Shown here piece by piece: positions 44,515-53,465 of a DNA stretch of 64,000 bases. The stretch spans positions 74,110 to 138,109 of the forward strand of contig JAPKMW010000018.1 of the NCBI GenBank assembly GCA_026645575.1. Direction: 5' to 3'. The notes below the pieces were generated by a model. That model did not search any database and was not told where the DNA came from. It saw nothing but the letters and a program-made list of their open reading frames with translations. Each line of letters starts with the position of its first letter. Position 1 is the stretch's first letter. The stretch is from Caldilineaceae bacterium. Lineage in GTDB: Bacteria > Chloroflexota > Anaerolineae > Caldilineales > Caldilineaceae. The position numbers and the translations under genes are program-made.

Positions 44515-46137
44515 ATGGCGAAATCAACGCGTAAACGAAACCAGTCTGTTAAACAGGATATGCCAGAAAAGGAGAATCATCCTATGTCAAGCAACAAAGA
44601 TGAATGCGTGATTGCGGTTGTTTCACCACGCTCGATTGGTGGCGTATCACTCTTTGCGAACATGACGGCGATCACGAAAGAGAACGTGGACCAGTTTCAC
44701 TCCGAAGGTGCCGATATTGCCGCGACGGCGGCGGAACTCACCCAACTGGGCTTTGAGGTGCTGCAACAAGGGCCGGTCACGCTATCGATTGCCGGCACCC
44801 CGCAGTTGTTTACGGAGGTATTCGGCGCCCGCCTAAACACAGCGAAACGTATGCTAATGGGTGAAATAGAGACCGAGTTCCTGGCGACAGAGACGCCTTT
44901 GGCCGTGCCGGAAGGGCTGTCGAACTTGATCGAAGGGGTGGCAATGGCCGTGCCGCCGGAGTACTATGAATCACCGTTGCCGCCGCTGGCAGCGGTGGAT
45001 CCGGCCGCCTATCGCTACTTGTTCGTGCCGGATGAGGTGGGGCTGGTGGTCAATGCTGACCGGGTGCATCGGATGGGCGCCACAGGCAAGGGGGTAAAGG
45101 TGGCGATGCCGGACACCGGTTTCTATCCGCATCCCTTCTACAACTGGCACGGTTACAGCGCCATGACCACGGTCTTAGGACCAGGCGCCGCCGACCCCTC
45201 CAGAGATGAGGTCGGGCATGGCACCGGTGAAGCCGCCAACATTTTTGCGGTAGCGCCTGGCATCACCCTCGTGCCGATCAAGATGGCTAACGATCCGACC
45301 GGCGCCTTCAATGCAGCGGTGGCACAAAACCCCAAGGTGATCACGAATAGTTGGGGCTACAATGTTGACACGATGAATTGGGCGCAACTTAAGAGCGCGA
45401 ACCTGAACCTCTACAACTATCTGAAGACGCTGGAAGCCGCCGTGGCTAACGCCGTCGCCAAGGGGATTGTGGTCTGCTTCTCAGCCGGCAATGGACAATT
45501 TTCCTTCCCGGCTAGCCATCCGGATGTGATTGCCGTGGGTGGCGTCCATGTCAAGTATCCGTTTACTTCCTTTGACGACCTGGAAGCTTCCAGCTACGCT
45601 AGCAGCTTTGATAGTAAGCTCTATCCCGGTCGCCATGTCCCAGACTTGTGTGGACTAACGGGCAAAAAGGTGACGATTGGTGGCGGCGGGTATGCGCCGT
45701 CCCTTATGCTGCCCGTCCAACCGGGCTGCGAGTTGGATAGCTTCACCCCTAGCACCGGTGTCGCCAATGACGGCTGGGGGCTGTTTAGTGGTACATCGGC
45801 AGCCTCGCCCCAACTCGCTGGTGGGGTGGCTTTGCTGCTGGAGAAGAAACCGACGCTGACACCGGCACAGGTCAAGGAGATCCTCAAGAAATCTGCCACC
45901 GATGTCAAGATCGGAACCAGCTCACAGGGCCAGACCGCAGGGCCAGGGGTCGATGCGGCCACAGGCGCCGGGCTGTTCAATGCCAAATGGGCCTGGCTCA
46001 ATGTGACAGCAGAACTGATTGCTGACTACCTAGAGGCGCCACCTGAGATGCAGACTGCGATGCTGGTTGCCGGTCAGGCGCCGCGGTTCCCACGCCAGTT
46101 TCTGGAAGAGATGATGACGGTGTTGCGTTCCAAGTAG
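44515..46137 (+). CDS. S8 family serine protease (subtilase) with propeptide
   Basis: A 540-aa subtilisin-like protease. Catalytic triad: Asp200 (AMPDTGFYPH), His235 (DEVGHGTGEAAN) and Ser428 (SGTSAASPQLAGG); the oxyanion Asn is in VITNSWGYN. The first 170 residues form a prodomain similar to the preceding lipoprotein. No signal peptide is seen (MAKSTRKRNQSVKQDMPEK), which is odd for a subtilase with a propeptide. Start at 44515 behind GAAGGAAG; the frame is open 27 codons further. Coupled with the lipoprotein gene. Confidence 0.9.
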   Translation: MAKSTRKRNQSVKQDMPEKENHPMSSNKDECVIAVVSPRSIGGVSLFANMTAITKENVDQFHSEGADIAATAAELTQLGFEVLQQGPVTLSIAGTPQLFTEVFGARLNTAKRMLMGEIETEFLATETPLAVPEGLSNLIEGVAMAVPPEYYESPLPPLAAVDPAAYRYLFVPDEVGLVVNADRVHRMGATGKGVKVAMPDTGFYPHPFYNWHGYSAMTTVLGPGAADPSRDEVGHGTGEAANIFAVAPGITLVPIKMANDPTGAFNAAVAQNPKVITNSWGYNVDTMNWAQLKSANLNLYNYLKTLEAAVANAVAKGIVVCFSAGNGQFSFPASHPDVIAVGGVHVKYPFTSFDDLEASSYASSFDSKLYPGRHVPDLCGLTGKKVTIGGGGYAPSLMLPVQPGCELDSFTPSTGVANDGWGLFSGTSAASPQLAGGVALLLEKKPTLTPAQVKEILKKSATDVKIGTSSQGQTAGPGVDAATGAGLFNAKWAWLNVTAELIADYLEAPPEMQTAMLVAGQAPRFPRQFLEEMMTVLRSK

Positions 46138-46201
46138 CCGGTGCTGTTTTCTCCGTTACCCGTTATTTAGACAGAGAGATAGACAGATTGGAGGTATGAT
46201 T

Positions 46202-46639
46202 ATGGTAGAGCGAGAGATGACCGAACAGATGACTGCAATGACCGATCGCTTTGACGAAGCAATGCGCTACAATGAAGCGACCGGCTTTGCCAAGGTGCCG
46301 AAGGGCGCTCGACAGGCGCCGGATGAGTGCTATCCCACCCCGCCGGCAACTGCTATGGCTACGCCGTCGAACCCTTACGTGGCGCCACTCGCCATTGTCT
46401 GCGAACATGCGAATTTTGGCGGCGCTCAATGGATCAGCAGCAATGGCTGGTCCTATGTGGGTGACTGGTGGAATGATCGGATCTCTTCGATCATCATTGT
46501 CAGCGGTCGCTGGCGCTTCTTTGAAGCATCAGACGGTCGTGGTGCCAGTTGGGAACTCGGCCCAGGGTACTATCCAAACCTGGCGGCTGCGAATATTCCT
46601 AATGACATTATTTCGTCCTTCTGGCCGGTCGCCTGGTAA
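46202..46639 (+). CDS. Beta/gamma-crystallin-like protein
   Basis: A 145-aa protein with a low-complexity N-terminal region and a C-terminal beta/gamma-crystallin domain of two Greek keys: CEHANFGGAQWISSNGWSYV and RWRFFEASDGRGASWELGPG. Both calcium-binding N/D-N/D-x-x-S-S motifs are present (NDRISS and NDIISS). Such bacterial domains bind calcium and are often attached to or secreted with proteases. No signal peptide here, as for the two proteases upstream. The ATG at 46202 is 6 bp after GGAGGT and is preferred over 46196. Confidence 0.85.
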   Translation: MVEREMTEQMTAMTDRFDEAMRYNEATGFAKVPKGARQAPDECYPTPPATAMATPSNPYVAPLAIVCEHANFGGAQWISSNGWSYVGDWWNDRISSIIIVSGRWRFFEASDGRGASWELGPGYYPNLAAANIPNDIISSFWPVAW

Positions 46640-46697
46640 GAGGGCCGCACCCCCGGTTGTCGGCCAATGCCAATCCAGTAGCGACTAAGACTCAGGG

Positions 46698-46818
46698 GTG
46701 ACGGCCACTGGCGCCGGTGAGCTTGGCTCTCTCTACCCCCAGCCAGTGACCGTCACTTTGGAGGTTGCTCATCAAGCCAAACCCTATGTGAAGTACATTG
46801 TCGTGAAGTACATTGTCG
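46698..46818. repeat. Hairpin and 15-bp tandem duplication after the protease island
   Basis: GTGACGGCCACTGGC (46698-46712) pairs with GCCAGTGACCGTCAC (46742-46756) with one mismatch, a likely transcription end of the island. Downstream, GTGAAGTACATTGTC occurs twice back to back (about 46789-46818). Confidence 0.55.
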
Positions 46819-46898
46819 GATAGTGTCGACGGCTATCATTCGTGGATTAACTATTATCTGGATGAGAAAGCGGGGCGCATGATAAATCATTGCCCTAC

Positions 46899-49325
46899 TT
46901 ACCGCTGCAAAAGGGGCAGAAACACCTGGACGTTCTCTGCTTCCGCATAGCCGGCTTCGTCGTCCACATCCGGTTCATCAACAAATTCCACGCCGTCATC
47001 GGCTAGCGAGGGGCTGTTGTCATAAGCTGGGTTGTTGGCGGCCAGCGTACCAAAGCGGACATTCGTTCGTTTACCCGGCTGAACGGTGATGGTATAGCAC
47101 GGTAAGTCAAGCGTTGGGTGGATTGTGCCAGGTTGGCTGTTGAGCCACCCATCCGTTGGACGTTGACAAACTGTGTACTCGCCTGGCCGCAGATTGGGCG
47201 CCCCTACAGGCCCGCTCTCATTCGTTTGCAGGGTGGTTAGCAAGCTGTAGCCGTCATCGTAAATCGCGACACTCTGCTGGGCGAGCCACGGCTCGTTGCT
47301 GTCGCGTCCGCCATTGCCGTTGAGATCATGATAGACGTTTGTGTAGATGCTGCCGGCCCGTTCATTGCGAAAAGTGCAGGTGACATTCGCTTGGCCGGCC
47401 AGGTTGAGGATCACGCGTGCATTCACCCCATCCCAGGCGTCACCATTGGTGCAGGCGATATTGGTGACATACCACCCTTGGGGAATGATTTCTTCAACCG
47501 TATAGGGTCCTGCGTCGACAACAAAGGTGGCGGTATTGCCAAAGAGATCACCATCATCGGGGGTGATGTCATCTAATCGGAATCTACCCAAGTCGCCGAC
47601 AAAGCGAAAATTCTGCCGGCTGTCAGGAAGGCTGTCCACGACAATGTTGATGGTGCCTTTGGCCCGCTTTAGTTGGGCATCGAGACTGCTCAACGTTGCG
47701 CCCGCCTGCACGACAATGGGGGTGGCCTCTTCGGCCGTGGCGGCATTGTTGTAATATTCCCACTCATAGAGCGGGCTTGTAAAGCGGAAGGAATAAGTTC
47801 CCGGCGCCAGGTTGTCCATTGCGTAGCGGCCGTTGGAATCCGTTACCGCTTGCGTCACGGAATGCCAACCACTTTCCCTCTGTTGCATGACCGTAACGGG
47901 GATATTCATCAGTGGGTTGCCTGCCTCGTCGGTGACTTTGCCCGAAACTTGTTTCTTCGCGCGTAGCACAAAGTCAATGTTCACCACCTCATCCAGCGCG
48001 ACTTCAACCTCAGTCGCTTCGGCAAAAGTCGCCACATTATTGTAAAATTCGCTGTAATAAGGCCCATTGTTCCCGTAAGTGGCGCTAAGGCGATACGCGC
48101 GCGGTAGTAGACGGTCAAAACGATAATAACCGTTCTGATCCGCCCAGAGGAATATAAAGCCGTTGCTGTATGCATAAATTTCAGCGCCGGCGATCGGCTC
48201 CCCAAATTCGTTGGTCACGCGTCCGCTGATCTGCCCATATTTGCCTAGTTGAACCGGCGGCACCGTTGTTGACTGATTGCGGTTCACCACAACATCGGTT
48301 GCGCCGGCTACTGCTGCATGGCCGTAACAAGTCGGCGCATAAGTGGTGAAATTTTGGCCCTGATTGAAGCAGATGCGGTACTCCCCCGGCAATAGTACGG
48401 AGAAGTCATAGCGACCATCAGCGCCACTTTTGGTCTCACCCAGGCTAGGCCATTCTGTGATACCGGACGCGGTGATATAACGACGATGGGCAGAGACGGT
48501 AATGCCCGCCAGCGGTTGACCGTTGCGATCAGTGACTGACCCGGTGAAGCGCCCCAACTTATCCAACACCGCATTGATCCCCGTAGTTTGGGCGCCGACG
48601 GTGACAGGCACATCCTGCGCTAAGGGAAACTTGTTCTGAAACGGATACTCGTTGTCAAACAGGTTATTGTAATATTCGCCCTGATAGACGCCTGCCCGAT
48701 CACCAAAAAAGAGGCGGACGTTGCCGGTGTAGGCGAGCGCTAGCGTATAGCTGCCATCGGCTTTCACTTCGGTTTTGCCGCGCAATTCTGCCGTAAACGT
48801 GCCAGAGCTGTTGTCAACCGGCTGGTAGGCCCCTACTTCGACGCCAACGGCCGGATTGCCGGCTGTATCCTGTACTTGCCCGCTGATTGTACCGGCCAGC
48901 GCAAGCTGTGCCTGAATCCCAGTAACTGCTGCGCCGTCGTTGACAACGATAACACGGGTGTCAAAAACATCGAAGACATCACCATAAAACTTATCCGCAT
49001 AGCGCACGGGCACGACCGTATCAACAAAACGCAGACTGTATTCGCCGGCTGGAACAACCAACGTATAAGAACCATCACTCACTGTAATCGCTGTCTGCAC
49101 CGGCCCCATATGAGGCGTTTCAACAGCGGGATCGCCAATCCAGCCGTAAGCAATAACACGAATCGCAGCTAGTGGTGCGCCGCCTTCATCGGTAATAACA
49201 CCGCTGATTGACCCACCGGCTGCGTGGGCAAAACGCGGCGTCAGCAATGCCAGCCCGCCCATCGCTAAGAAGAAAACGAGCAAGCAAACGTGCGGTTTAC
49301 GCATCGTAGGGGCAACGCGAACCAT
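46899..49325 (-). CDS. Secreted protein of carboxypeptidase-regulatory-like repeats
   Basis: An 808-aa exported protein. The signal peptide core is CLLVFFLAMGGLALLTPRFA. About five repeats of the CarboxypepD_reg type follow (GGSISGVITDEGGAPLAAIR, GTISGQVQDTAGNPAVGVEV, GQISGRVTNEFGEPIAGAEI), then a prealbumin-like section and an SdrD B-like repeat (IYTNVYHDLNGNGGRDSNEP). The C-terminus is VQVFLPLLQR, matching the LP motif of the other exported proteins. Probably structural or adhesive; no catalytic site seen. Ribosome site GAAAGGAC. Monocistronic and divergent from the opine-DH operon end. Confidence 0.87.
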   Translation of the reverse strand: MVRVAPTMRKPHVCLLVFFLAMGGLALLTPRFAHAAGGSISGVITDEGGAPLAAIRVIAYGWIGDPAVETPHMGPVQTAITVSDGSYTLVVPAGEYSLRFVDTVVPVRYADKFYGDVFDVFDTRVIVVNDGAAVTGIQAQLALAGTISGQVQDTAGNPAVGVEVGAYQPVDNSSGTFTAELRGKTEVKADGSYTLALAYTGNVRLFFGDRAGVYQGEYYNNLFDNEYPFQNKFPLAQDVPVTVGAQTTGINAVLDKLGRFTGSVTDRNGQPLAGITVSAHRRYITASGITEWPSLGETKSGADGRYDFSVLLPGEYRICFNQGQNFTTYAPTCYGHAAVAGATDVVVNRNQSTTVPPVQLGKYGQISGRVTNEFGEPIAGAEIYAYSNGFIFLWADQNGYYRFDRLLPRAYRLSATYGNNGPYYSEFYNNVATFAEATEVEVALDEVVNIDFVLRAKKQVSGKVTDEAGNPLMNIPVTVMQQRESGWHSVTQAVTDSNGRYAMDNLAPGTYSFRFTSPLYEWEYYNNAATAEEATPIVVQAGATLSSLDAQLKRAKGTINIVVDSLPDSRQNFRFVGDLGRFRLDDITPDDGDLFGNTATFVVDAGPYTVEEIIPQGWYVTNIACTNGDAWDGVNARVILNLAGQANVTCTFRNERAGSIYTNVYHDLNGNGGRDSNEPWLAQQSVAIYDDGYSLLTTLQTNESGPVGAPNLRPGEYTVCQRPTDGWLNSQPGTIHPTLDLPCYTITVQPGKRTNVRFGTLAANNPAYDNSPSLADDGVEFVDEPDVDDEAGYAEAENVQVFLPLLQR

Positions 49326-49505
49326 AAGCCATTAGTCCTTTCTCAACATGGGCAGACCTGCAACGCAACTGGCGCGCTCCTTACTCATGCCGATAAAGAA
49401 AGTGACTAACGGTTACGCTTGCTCTAAGCAAGAAGCGGCGGCACACCGATTGTACCTGATGTGCCGCCACTTCTTACTTACACTGTCATTACAATATTGT
49501 AGGGC

Positions 49506-50615
49506 TTATCTTGCCACGTAGCGCAACATCGCCTCGACATCCATGTCGGCCAACCCCAACTTCTCCGGCGTGCGGGTCAAGTGGCGAAAATCTTGCCCCA
49601 GCGCCACACTTGCCAGTGTTACCAGCGCATCCATCAACGGCGTTGCCACCCCCAGTTGCGCCGCCAGACGACTCCATGCGCCCAGACCATAGGGAATATC
49701 CTCGGTCAACCAGCGGGTGTTGATGGCCCCCGGCGCGCGCAATTGGGTCAACATGCGGCTGCCATTGATCGTTGCCCACAGGTCGCCCTTGGGGCCGAAG
49801 CCGGCGGCGTGAAAGGCGGCATCGACCGGCAGCAGGTCAAAGCCCAACGCCCGACCAATCGCCCGCCGTTCAGCATCGACGCCGTAGATCACCTGGGCCA
49901 CCGTAGGCGTCACCCCTTCTTCGTAAAAGTAAAAGTCGCCGCGGCTATACTCAACCCGACCGGCATTCATCAACACGCCGGGCGGATGAACGACCGGATT
50001 CATGGCGCAAAGGCCACTGACCAAGACGTTCGGATAAGGGCTGATCGCCGTCGGTGCGCCGTTGCGACCATTCGTCGTAAAAATCTCGGCTACGGCATCG
50101 GCCACGGCTTCGGTTTTGGTGCCAGGGTAGACGCCCAACCCCAGGCTACTGACCACGCCCCAGATCGTCGCTGTGTCCGGTGCGGTTTTGCGACAAACAT
50201 AGGGCGCCGTGTCCGTTTCGGCAAAGGCAATGTCACTGGTGTTGCCGGCGGCACGCACGATTTGGGCAAACTCCAGCGCACCCAATGTTCCCGGCGTCAT
50301 CACGATCATGTGGCCGTCGCGCAGGTGGGGTGCGCAGAGTTCAGCAAAAGGTTTGTGGGCGTAGGCTGGTACAATGAGCAGCAACAGATCATTCGCCAGC
50401 GCTTCGGTCAGGTTTTCGGTGACGCAGGCTAGTTTAGCCTTGCCCTGTTCTGCCACGCCGACCAATCGAATGGTGGCGCTTTGCCGGATTGGATCGAGCA
50501 TCTCGGCATAGGCGGGATGTTCATAGATCGTAACCGTGAGGCCGCGCAGGGCCAGATTGGCGGCGACGGCAAAGGCGGTGTTGCCGCCCCCCAGAATGGT
50601 GACAGCCTGGCTCAT
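49506..50615 (-). CDS. Octopine/nopaline dehydrogenase family protein
   Basis: A 369-aa NAD(P)-dependent opine dehydrogenase-like enzyme. The Rossmann loop ILGGGNTAFAVAANLALRGL is at residues 7-26, followed by IYEHPAYAE. The helical catalytic domain has NPVVHPPGVLMNAGRVEYSR, with the conserved His of the family, and EEGVTPTVAQVIYGVDAERR. Members join an amino acid to a 2-oxo acid reductively. The start overlaps the stop of the upstream PLP-enzyme gene as ATGA, so the two are translationally coupled and probably act in sequence. Confidence 0.88.
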   Translation of the reverse strand: MSQAVTILGGGNTAFAVAANLALRGLTVTIYEHPAYAEMLDPIRQSATIRLVGVAEQGKAKLACVTENLTEALANDLLLLIVPAYAHKPFAELCAPHLRDGHMIVMTPGTLGALEFAQIVRAAGNTSDIAFAETDTAPYVCRKTAPDTATIWGVVSSLGLGVYPGTKTEAVADAVAEIFTTNGRNGAPTAISPYPNVLVSGLCAMNPVVHPPGVLMNAGRVEYSRGDFYFYEEGVTPTVAQVIYGVDAERRAIGRALGFDLLPVDAAFHAAGFGPKGDLWATINGSRMLTQLRAPGAINTRWLTEDIPYGLGAWSRLAAQLGVATPLMDALVTLASVALGQDFRHLTRTPEKLGLADMDVEAMLRYVAR

Positions 50616-51751
50616 GCCAGCACCTCCCGCAGCCGGCGCGCCACAATTTCGGTCTCGCCTTCTTGTAGCGTGTTAACCATGACCGCAATCTGCCCTCCTT
50701 CAAAAGCGGGGCGGAGCCAGATACTGGGATCGCCGGTGCGCAACTCTTCGCAAAGGGCGTTGAGTTTGGGATCATCAGCGCCCTCGACCGTAATGCGCAG
50801 TTGAATCCACGCCTCCCGCTCCGGGTTCCAGACCTCTTCGGTTTGAATGTGGGGCAGATCGGCCAGGGTTTGACGGATGACGGCAATGCGGTCACTCTGC
50901 TGTTGCAGCCGCTCTTCATGATCCATTGTCAACCATTCCTTGAGGGCAACGGTGACACCGATCACCTCTTGGCGGTCGAGCTTGTAGCCACGCCCCATGC
51001 TGCGGGACCGTTGCGCCTCATAGCCGATAAAGCTGTTGAGCTTGGCTGCGTGAATAAGTTCTTTGCGGCCACAAAGAATACCAGCAGAGTTTTGCGCCCC
51101 CAAATATTTAGCACCGAAACAGACCAGATCGGCCCCACTTTGGGCTACATAGTGCATCCGCTCAATCGGGTAAATCTCCGATGCCGCATCAACCACAACG
51201 CCCACGCCCTTGCGCTTGGCAATCGCCACGACTTCCGCCAGTTGTAGGACGCCGGGGACGGTTTCACCACGCGCGTAATGCAAAATGCCGGCTGTGTTGG
51301 GGCCAATCGCCGCCTCCAGTTGCGCCGCTGTGGTGCCATTGGCGTCACCCACCTCCACCATCTTGCCGCCGGGGACCGTGATGCAGCGGTCGTAGTGATA
51401 GCGCTGCCGTTTTTGCAGCAGAATCTCATTTTTCATGCCGGTGGTATCAGGCAAGCGGCCGATCTTCTCCTTGTCATCGCCGGTCATCAAGCTGGAGATA
51501 CCCAGCACCAGTGCGGCAAAACAGCCCGATGTCACCATCGCATGGTCGGCGCCGACCATGTTGGCAATCGTCGCGCCGGTCTTCTCCAATACCTCTTCCA
51601 ACGGGGCATAGCCACGATTCGCCGCCTCCATTGCCGCCTGCACGGCCGGCGAAAGTTGGGAGCCGCCCAGCAGTGTCACATGACCCATGGCGTTGATTAC
51701 CTGTTTGATGCCAAAATCAGCATAAATATCGGTTGTGTTGGTTGCAGCCAT
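50612..51751 (-). CDS. SelA-like PLP-dependent enzyme
   Basis: A 379-aa fold-type I PLP enzyme related to L-seryl-tRNA(Sec) selenium transferase and D-glucosaminate-6-phosphate ammonia-lyase. Visible: YAPLEEVLEKTGATIANMVG, TSGCFAALVLGISSLMTG, the PLP-binding Asp188 (VGVVVDAASEIYP) and the predicted Schiff-base Lys215 (CFGAKYLGAQNSAG). The context is not selenocysteine synthesis: no selB or tRNA-Sec is nearby. Likely an amino acid lyase or aldolase. Upstream gene of a two-gene operon with the opine dehydrogenase. Confidence 0.87.
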   Translation of the reverse strand: MAATNTTDIYADFGIKQVINAMGHVTLLGGSQLSPAVQAAMEAANRGYAPLEEVLEKTGATIANMVGADHAMVTSGCFAALVLGISSLMTGDDKEKIGRLPDTTGMKNEILLQKRQRYHYDRCITVPGGKMVEVGDANGTTAAQLEAAIGPNTAGILHYARGETVPGVLQLAEVVAIAKRKGVGVVVDAASEIYPIERMHYVAQSGADLVCFGAKYLGAQNSAGILCGRKELIHAAKLNSFIGYEAQRSRSMGRGYKLDRQEVIGVTVALKEWLTMDHEERLQQQSDRIAVIRQTLADLPHIQTEEVWNPEREAWIQLRITVEGADDPKLNALCEELRTGDPSIWLRPAFEGGQIAVMVNTLQEGETEIVARRLREVLA

Positions 51752-51866
51752 TGTTTTGTCCTTGTTGAATGGTTGTAGGGCAGAGTGGGGAGATAAAGAG
51801 ATTGTTGCTGTAATCTCTTAATCGCTCAATCTCTTTACCTCCAGCAATCAAATTAGCAAATCGTTA

Positions 51867-52571
51867 TTATTCGCTATGAGTTGGTCGCAAAATCCGTATC
51901 CCGTCGGTTGCGCCGACGATGACTTCGTGGGCCAGCTTGACAAAGAGACCATGTTCGACGATGCCGGCCCGTTGGTTGAGCGTTTGGGCCAGCGCGACCG
52001 GATCAGGAATGGGGCCAAAGTGGCTGTCGAGAATGTAATTGCCCTGGTCGGTGACAAAGGTTGTACCTTCTTTGGTCTGGCGCAGGACAACTTTGGCGCC
52101 TAACCCGGTCAGGTAGGCAGCTTGGGTGCGCCAGCCAAAAGGGATTACTTCGATGGGTACATGCCACTTGGTGCCCAAGACAGGCGACAGCTTGGCTTCA
52201 TCGACGATGATCACTTCCCGTTTGCTGGCCTGAGCGACAATCTTTTCGCGTAGCAAGGCGCCGCCGCCGCCTTTGATCAGATTCAACTGCGGATCGACTT
52301 CATCAGCGCCATCGACGGTGAGATCGATTACCGGTTGTTCTTCTAGGGTGGTTAATGGAAAGTGCAATCGATTGGCTTCAGTTTCAATCTGGCTAGAAGT
52401 AGGGATGCCCACCACATTGGTCAGGTCGCCGGACGCCAACCGTTCGGCCAAGCGACGGAGAAAGAGGATGGCGGTGGAGCCGGTGCCAAGGCCGATGACC
52501 ATGCCCGACTGGACATAGCCGGCAGCGTGATCGGCGGCTATCTGTTTCTGCTGATTTGGGTCACTACTCAT
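51867..52571 (-). CDS. rpiA: Ribose-5-phosphate isomerase A
   Basis: A 234-aa enzyme of the non-oxidative pentose phosphate pathway, interconverting ribose-5-phosphate and ribulose-5-phosphate. Motifs: MVIGLGTGSTAILFL (phosphate loop), TVDGADEVDPQLNLIKGGGG (catalytic Asp and loop), REKIVAQASKREVIIVDEAK with its active-site Lys, and PIEVIPFGW. Length normal. Start at 52571; the frame is open 29 codons upstream but that part overlaps sixA. Just 5 bp separates it from the sixA stop, so the two share a transcript. Confidence 0.96.
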   Translation of the reverse strand: MSSDPNQQKQIAADHAAGYVQSGMVIGLGTGSTAILFLRRLAERLASGDLTNVVGIPTSSQIETEANRLHFPLTTLEEQPVIDLTVDGADEVDPQLNLIKGGGGALLREKIVAQASKREVIIVDEAKLSPVLGTKWHVPIEVIPFGWRTQAAYLTGLGAKVVLRQTKEGTTFVTDQGNYILDSHFGPIPDPVALAQTLNQRAGIVEHGLFVKLAHEVIVGATDGIRILRPTHSE

Positions 52572-52576
52572 GATGG

Positions 52577-53095
52577 TTAACTTTCTTGCACTTTGCGTAT
52601 TAATTTTGGCGGTAGGAGGAAAATCAATTGGCCACAGCCCCAACGGATTTGATTCCACCAGAAAATCTCTAATTCCAGATGGGCGATGGCGGCAGTGGGC
52701 AAGTGAAAATTTAGATGGGTGGCGGCGCCGGCTGCCAGCCCTGCGACAAGATCGCTAAGACCAGGGTTGTGACCGACAATGGCAATATGTTGGGCTTCCG
52801 GTGGCGCCTGTTTGAGCAGCGTTAGCCACTGGTCAGCTTCAGCGAGATAGGCACTCTCCGCCCACTGCATCGACTTGCTATAGTTAAGTGTTTTAGTGAT
52901 CAATTCGGTGGTTTCGCGCGTGCGCAGCGCCGGTGAACTGATCAGCCAATCAATTTCGGGTGACAAGGCCGCCAGGGTTTGGCCGAGTTGAATGGCATCT
53001 TTTTGTCCTCGTTTGGTCAGTGGTCGCTCAAAGTCGTTGGGCGCTTCTTCCGGTGACACCGCTTTGGCATGACGAATAATAGATAAAGTCTTCAT
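52577..53095 (-). CDS. sixA: Phosphohistidine phosphatase SixA
   Basis: A 172-aa histidine phosphatase. The catalytic RHG-type motif is SIIRHAKA (His8), followed by RPLTKRGQKDAIQLGQTLAA, SSPALRTRETTELI, and the second catalytic His in HIAIVGHNPGLSDLV. SixA removes phosphate from phosphohistidine in proteins such as PTS or relay components. Slightly longer at the C-terminus than E. coli SixA. Operon with rpiA. Confidence 0.92.
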   Translation of the reverse strand: MKTLSIIRHAKAVSPEEAPNDFERPLTKRGQKDAIQLGQTLAALSPEIDWLISSPALRTRETTELITKTLNYSKSMQWAESAYLAEADQWLTLLKQAPPEAQHIAIVGHNPGLSDLVAGLAAGAATHLNFHLPTAAIAHLELEIFWWNQIRWGCGQLIFLLPPKLIRKVQES

Positions 53096-53465
53096 GGCAC
53101 TTCCTCAGATTAGGTCAATGGCTGACGAGCCGATTCCTCCCATTATAGGCAAAAGCCGCCCTTGTCGTCAAAGCGTGTAAAGGGAGCGTTCAGGGATCTA
53201 CAGCAGTTGCTAGCGAGGATTGAGTCAATCCGCCGAAATGATCAGCAATTGTGTAGGGATTTTGTCAGGTACTTACAGCCAAAAGGGGGTTGTCAAAGTC
53301 ATTTTTTTCTGCTAGACTGTGGACGCGTTGTGAAACTACAGTCCACAGTCCGCAGTCCAGAGTCCTGTGTCTAAAGTTCTGACGAAAGACTAAACGACTT
53401 TGGACTACATGGCTAAAAGGCAAGGAGACGCCTAGCGTAAGAAGATAAACTATATAGGGAAGAGA
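53096..53465. other. Intergenic region with AGTCC heptamer repeats before glmS
   Basis: No gene. The 10-bp hairpin GACTGTGGAC/GTCCACAGTC (53325-53350) overlaps a heptamer series AGTCCAC, AGTCCGC, AGTCCAG, AGTCCTG (about 53340-53370) of the same family as the patches at 29.8 and 31.0 kb. The glmS promoter is expected within or just after this region. Confidence 0.6.

Noticed and set aside
50612..51751. selA (selenocysteine synthase)
   Set aside because: Related fold, but no selB, selD or tRNA-Sec nearby, and the coupling with an opine dehydrogenase points to amino acid chemistry.
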